Source of the DNA: Ischnura elegans
Taxonomy: Eukaryota; Arthropoda; Insecta; Odonata; Coenagrionidae
Assembly: GCF_921293095.1 (NCBI RefSeq)
Contig: NC_060258.1
Span: 6,028,607-6,092,606, forward strand
Direction of reading: 5' to 3'
Length of the DNA: 64,000 bases
Of the stretch, positions 60,195 through 64,000 are shown one piece after another; position 1 is the first letter of the stretch, and the number at the start of each line of letters is the position of its first letter. Both the position numbers and the translations under genes were made by a program. The notes below the pieces were generated by a model. The model did not search any database and was not told the DNA's origin. It was given only the letters and a program-made list of their open reading frames with translations.

Positions 60195-61254
60195 GTTTTC
60201 ACTTCAAAATCTCATTCACTGTTTAAATCAGGTACATCGTCAAAAACATCATCTACACACTGACAAAGATCTCAAAATCACACTAGGAAACTACATTCAG
60301 TACGTTGATGATTGAAAATGAAAATACTTATGATTATTATGCTCAACGAAAGGACCAACGACGCCAACAACGAACAACAATCGCCTGAGAGACATTTCAC
60401 GACTCAATAGCAAGGGCTGAGAATATTTTCAACAATTTATGACATGATTGTAAATCTTACGAACACAACATGCACGAAAAAAGATCGATCCGCAACGTTT
60501 ACTTGTTAATACAAGAACATGCAATCAAGCCTCAGATTAGAATCGATGATATCTAGTTACCATTTTATCCGCAAATAGCACACCTATAGAACAGGCCAAG
60601 CATCCGCGTTTCAAGACAAATTTCTTTCCATTTGAAAAAATAAAGGGATATTTAATGTATATTCGTCAATTTTCTTTCAACTTTTGGTAGTATTATAACT
60701 TATGTTTAATTATTATTCTATGCTTAGGCCAGAAACTGAATTTAAGGCCGACTTCAGCTTCCACACGGTCACAGTTCCTTTACGGTCTTTAAATATGAAA
60801 AAGGATACAAAACATCTTGAACGCTGAATTTAAAGAGTTTTAAAACATTTATGTTTAAAAAAATGCAATTCAGCTCAATTAGATATATGTCATCGTTGCA
60901 AATACCTCATTTATCGATTGTAGGCCTATTGCGTACGTTATCCTCTAGTGGTCAGAAACGCTACTAAAGTCTGGTATCTGAACTAAACCTTTCTACCTTG
61001 GTCTGTTATATCGTAGAACGTCAGTAAACATGAAATTTGTTGGAAGTATTTGCTGATTACTCTGCTGCGATGTGATTTCTTTTTGAGGTCATATTTAAAT
61101 GTGAGCCTAACACGCCCTTTTTCTTAATAAGTCTCATGTTTTTGCATTGTTATACTTCATGGAAATGATCGTAATTTATTAGGAATTTAGTAATCACTGA
61201 GTGCTGTGTGGATGCTTAGTTTGAGGAGTGAACTGATTTAGAGACTGTGACAAC
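60195..61254. other. Intergenic spacer between head-to-head ZAD genes
   Basis: Centre of the smaller inverted duplication (axis near 60.72 kb). It should hold the promoter of the gene at 61255; no clear TATA box is seen. Confidence 0.4.
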
Positions 61255-61678
61255 ATGAATGCTACCACTGGGAATTATTCGAATTCTCTATACAGGAATT
61301 CCGAGGGCACCCCGTGCAGACTTTGCATGAAGAAAAATGATTATTTTCACAACATATTCACTTCAATTGTAGCAAGCCAGACACCTGTAGAGAATGCCTT
61401 ATTTGATTTAGTCGACCTTAAAGTAAGTGGCGGGTTACATGTTATCGATTTCCTTACTTCTTGTTTTATTCCGTTCTATGAGTACATATTTTCCTTGGTA
61501 CGTCTGAAATCTCTTGCATATGTTTTCATTCCTTTCTTAGGTTGCTGTGGGAGATGGCCTGCCTGCCACTTTATGTCCACTGTGCTTGAAAAAGCTCATC
61601 GAATTCTACGATTTTAGAAATATTTGTCATGAATCGGACGCAGAACTGAGAAAATTTAGGTCCAGAAATAACTTCAGG
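61255..61678 (+). CDS. Intact ZAD (zf-AD) exons 1 and 2 of a ZAD-C2H2 gene
   Basis: Exon 1 is 61255-61422 (ATG in the insect-like context CAACATG; donor GTAAGT). Exon 2 is 61541-61678 (acceptor CCTTTCTTAG; donor GTGAGT). Both are phase 0. Residues 21-24 are CRLC and 68-71 are CPLC, the four zinc ligands of the ZAD, followed by FRNICHESDAELRKF. The ZAD is the N-terminal dimerisation domain of insect zinc-finger transcription factors, and the fingers normally lie in later exons. Those are beyond 64 kb or past the satellite. Its inverted relative at 59.5-60.2 kb is decayed, so this is the working copy of the pair. Confidence 0.88.
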
Positions 61679-62492
61679 GTGAGTGCTTATTTTTTTTCAT
61701 TGGATGCCTCGTGTAACTTCCATATGATGTTAAATCATTCTCGCAAACAGATATTAACTTGTTCGTGATTATGTACCGTGTAGCCCGGTATTAGTAGTTT
61801 TAAGTATATATATCAACGAGAATGAAAAATGTAGCAAGATGTTTGTATTTGTTGGTTGAACTGGTTATAACAGTAACTTTAAAAAGTAACTTAATTGTGT
61901 ATTTCATGAATCACTTGCTACGACGGGTTAAGTATAATGCTTTATGACTGTAGCAAACTGGTACGTGCAACGTTTGTTAAAAATCGCTTTGATTAGGCAT
62001 CAAAAGTTAATGGGGTATTAAATTTGTTAATGAACAACATAAGATGGTACTAAAAGCCCTTGTGCATGATCGACTGAACAGTGAAAAGAGTCCAATGTCC
62101 CACATTGTGTTTCCGAATTAGTTAATCCTGACGAGGCATTAGTTAAGTCGCATCTGGTTACTCAATGGTGAAGAGTGAAGTCGTTTTTTTATTTTGGTAT
62201 AACTAAGTGTTTACAATTGAATCATAGCCGTAAAAGTGAATCATTTGAATTCATGAATGACCAACTCAAAAAAGAAATCAATGAACATGAAAATTTTTGT
62301 GGAATATGTTTTCGATGTATTTCTTTTGCTTTTTACCTCCTGTTCGGTTTTAAATTCCAGCACTTACAGTTTAGATAATTTATAGAACCGTACTTGCGGA
62401 CTTAAAGAAGTTTATTTACCATTTTGAAGTTGAAATGCACGAAGATATATCCAATGAAATATTTCAACAAATCGATCTAAATGTTTAGAACA
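61679..62492 (+). other. Intron of the plus-strand ZAD gene
   Basis: Follows the GTGAGT donor of exon 2. The open frame at 62175-62378 has no recognisable motif. No further exon was identified. Confidence 0.5.
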
Positions 62493-62830
62493 GGGGCCTT
62501 ATTCACGAACAAATCGGAAATGTCGCCTCGACAATGAGAAGCCGTCGAGGCGACAATGTCGAGAGGCACGAAATCGCTTTCCGTGCTATTCACGAAGCGA
62601 AAATCGAGGACTCGACGAATTCAGACGCTGGACGAAATTGACGCTTGTGACGTCATGGATGAGTCGTTCCGAATGGAGAAAGAGTCAACCGTCCGGTATA
62701 CCCGACGACAGCGCCAAAACGGATGATAGAAGAACTACTTGAAAATATGCAGGGAAACCACACAAACAATAATAAAGCAATGGCGGGGAATGGACGAAAG
62801 GTTATGGAGGTATAAGAAAAGATTTCATTG
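62493..62830 (+). mobile_element. One end of a Harbinger-like TIR element (candidate)
   Basis: Begins GGGGCCTTATTCACGAAC, close to the end of the element at 9083 (GGGGCCTATTACGAAC). A GC- and CpG-rich region with repeated GTCGAGGCGACAATGTCGAG words follows. A short open stretch (about 62709-62810: APKRMIEELLEN and onward) ends near GTATAAG. The other end was not found. Confidence 0.4.
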
Positions 62831-62929
62831 TATGAAACATGTTAGTGAAGAATTTTTATGTAGGGACATAAAGTACATTTCTATTACTATCTGAATAAAA
62901 GAGTTAAATTTTTAGATTCACTCCACTAT

Positions 62930-64000
62930 AAACGAATACGTAATTCCTCATTAATGCAATGAAGACGAATCGACAGAGTCCACATATTCGGTAGACATAG
63001 ATTTTATCAATTCCTCAGAATTTGATAAAAACAAATCAACAGAAAGAATCAACCTTTTTCGTAGACTACTATATTTTATCAATTCCTAAGTGTGTAATCA
63101 AAACAAATCCTCAGAAAGGGTCAACCTTTTTCGTAGACTACTAGATTTCATCAATTACTTCTTATATATGATAAAACAATACGACAGAAAGAGTCAACTT
63201 TTTTGGTAGACTAATAGATATCATCAATTCCTCAATATGCAATCAAAACAATGCAACAGAAAGAGTTAACCTTTTTGGTAGACTATTAGATTGCATCAAT
63301 TACTCCTTATATGTGATAAAAAAAAATACGACAGAAAGAGTTAACCTTTTTGGTAGATTACTACCTTTCATCAATTCCACAGCATGTAATCAAAACAAAT
63401 CCACAGAAAGAGTCAACCTTTTTGGTAGACTACTAGATTTAATCCATTACTTCTTATGTAATCATAACAATTCCACAGAAAGAGTCAACCTTTTTGGTAG
63501 ACTACTAGATTTAATCCATTACTTCTTATGTAATCATAACAATGCCACAGAAAGAGTCAACCTTTTTGGTAGACTATTAGATTTAATCCATTACTTCATA
63601 TTGTAATCATAACAATGCCACAGAAAGAGTCAACCTTTTTGGTAGACTACAAGATTTCATCAATTACTTCTTATATGTGATAAAAACAATACGACAGAAA
63701 GAGTTAACCTTTTTGGTAGACTACTACCTTTCATCAATTCCACAGCATGTAATCAAAACAAATCCACAGAAAGAGTCAACCTTTTTGGTAGACTACTAGA
63801 TTTAATCCATTACTTCTTATGTAATCATAACAATGCCACAGAAAGAGTCAACCTTTTTGGTAGACTACTAGATTTGATCCATTACTTCTTATGTAATCAT
63901 AACAATGCCACAGAAAGAGTCAACCTTTTTGGTAGACTACTAGATTTAATCCATTACTTCTTATGTAGTCATAACAATGCCACAGAAAGAGTCAACTTTT
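62930..64000 (+). repeat. 72-bp satellite with higher-order structure
   Basis: About 15 tandem units of roughly 72 bp around ACAGAAAGAGTCAACCTTTT and GGTAGACTACTAGATTT. They are diverged at the left edge, nearly uniform at the right, and run off the window. Two unit types alternate in blocks; a group of five units repeats at about 363 bp (for example 63331 and 63694). Because 72 is divisible by three, a reading frame of 24-residue repeats (TERVNLFGRLLDL ...) stays open, but this is a by-product of the period. Confidence 0.9.

Noticed and set aside
63313-63606. 97-codon frame TERVNLFGRLLDL
   Set aside because: It is a by-product of a satellite period divisible by three; there is no start context or splice signal, and other units break it.
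1-64000. CRISPR array or bacterial operon
   Set aside because: The repeats present are satellites, minisatellites and transposon arms; introns and eukaryotic gene families exclude a prokaryotic source.

Overview
The window looks like arthropod, most likely insect, nuclear DNA. It is AT-rich and intron-rich and full of decayed transposons. Its main genes are ZAD-C2H2 zinc-finger genes, a transcription-factor class expanded mainly in insects. I cannot name the species.

Layout. 0-0.45 kb: 3' end of a Copia-type fossil. 2.3-8.0 kb (+): four linker exons of a ZAD-C2H2-type gene copy with no fingers. 9.08-16.4 kb: a terminal-inverted-repeat (TIR) element holding a short DUF4806 gene, an orphan DUF4806 exon, AACGTT-rich iterons and palindromes. 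16.7-19.2 kb (+): a seven-exon DUF4806 gene with one in-frame TGA. 19.2-22.05 kb: an 88-bp minisatellite split by a Penelope-like fragment, which is itself split by a 909-bp TIR element. 22-29 kb: mostly empty, with a TTAA-flanked element. 29.1-53.2 kb (-): a long ZAD-C2H2-type gene with a 12-finger terminal exon and eight in-phase upstream linker exons; its introns hold hAT, pogo, Penelope, LINE, mariner and Copia remnants. 54.1-54.7 kb (-): an unrecognised 207-codon open stretch. 56.9-60.2 kb (-): decayed linker and ZAD exons. 61.25-61.68 kb (+): an intact two-exon ZAD, start of a gene that leaves the window. 62.9-64 kb: a 72-bp satellite.

Two inverted duplications shape the locus. The larger pairs the + exons at 2.3-9 kb with the - exons at 30.7-47 kb. 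A LINE and a SINE are shared by both arms. A 3.35-kb hAT-type element sits only in the right arm, and the left arm keeps the single-copy 8-bp target. The smaller places an intact ZAD (61.3 kb, +) head to head with a decayed one (60.2 kb, -).

In this family the ZAD (dimerisation) is N-terminal, an acidic linker follows, and the DNA-binding fingers are C-terminal. Here the linker exons have been copied repeatedly as in-phase cassettes of 56 codons carrying a TTEIYIPV motif. The minus-strand gene keeps frame from linker to fingers, but its nearest ZAD exons are broken.
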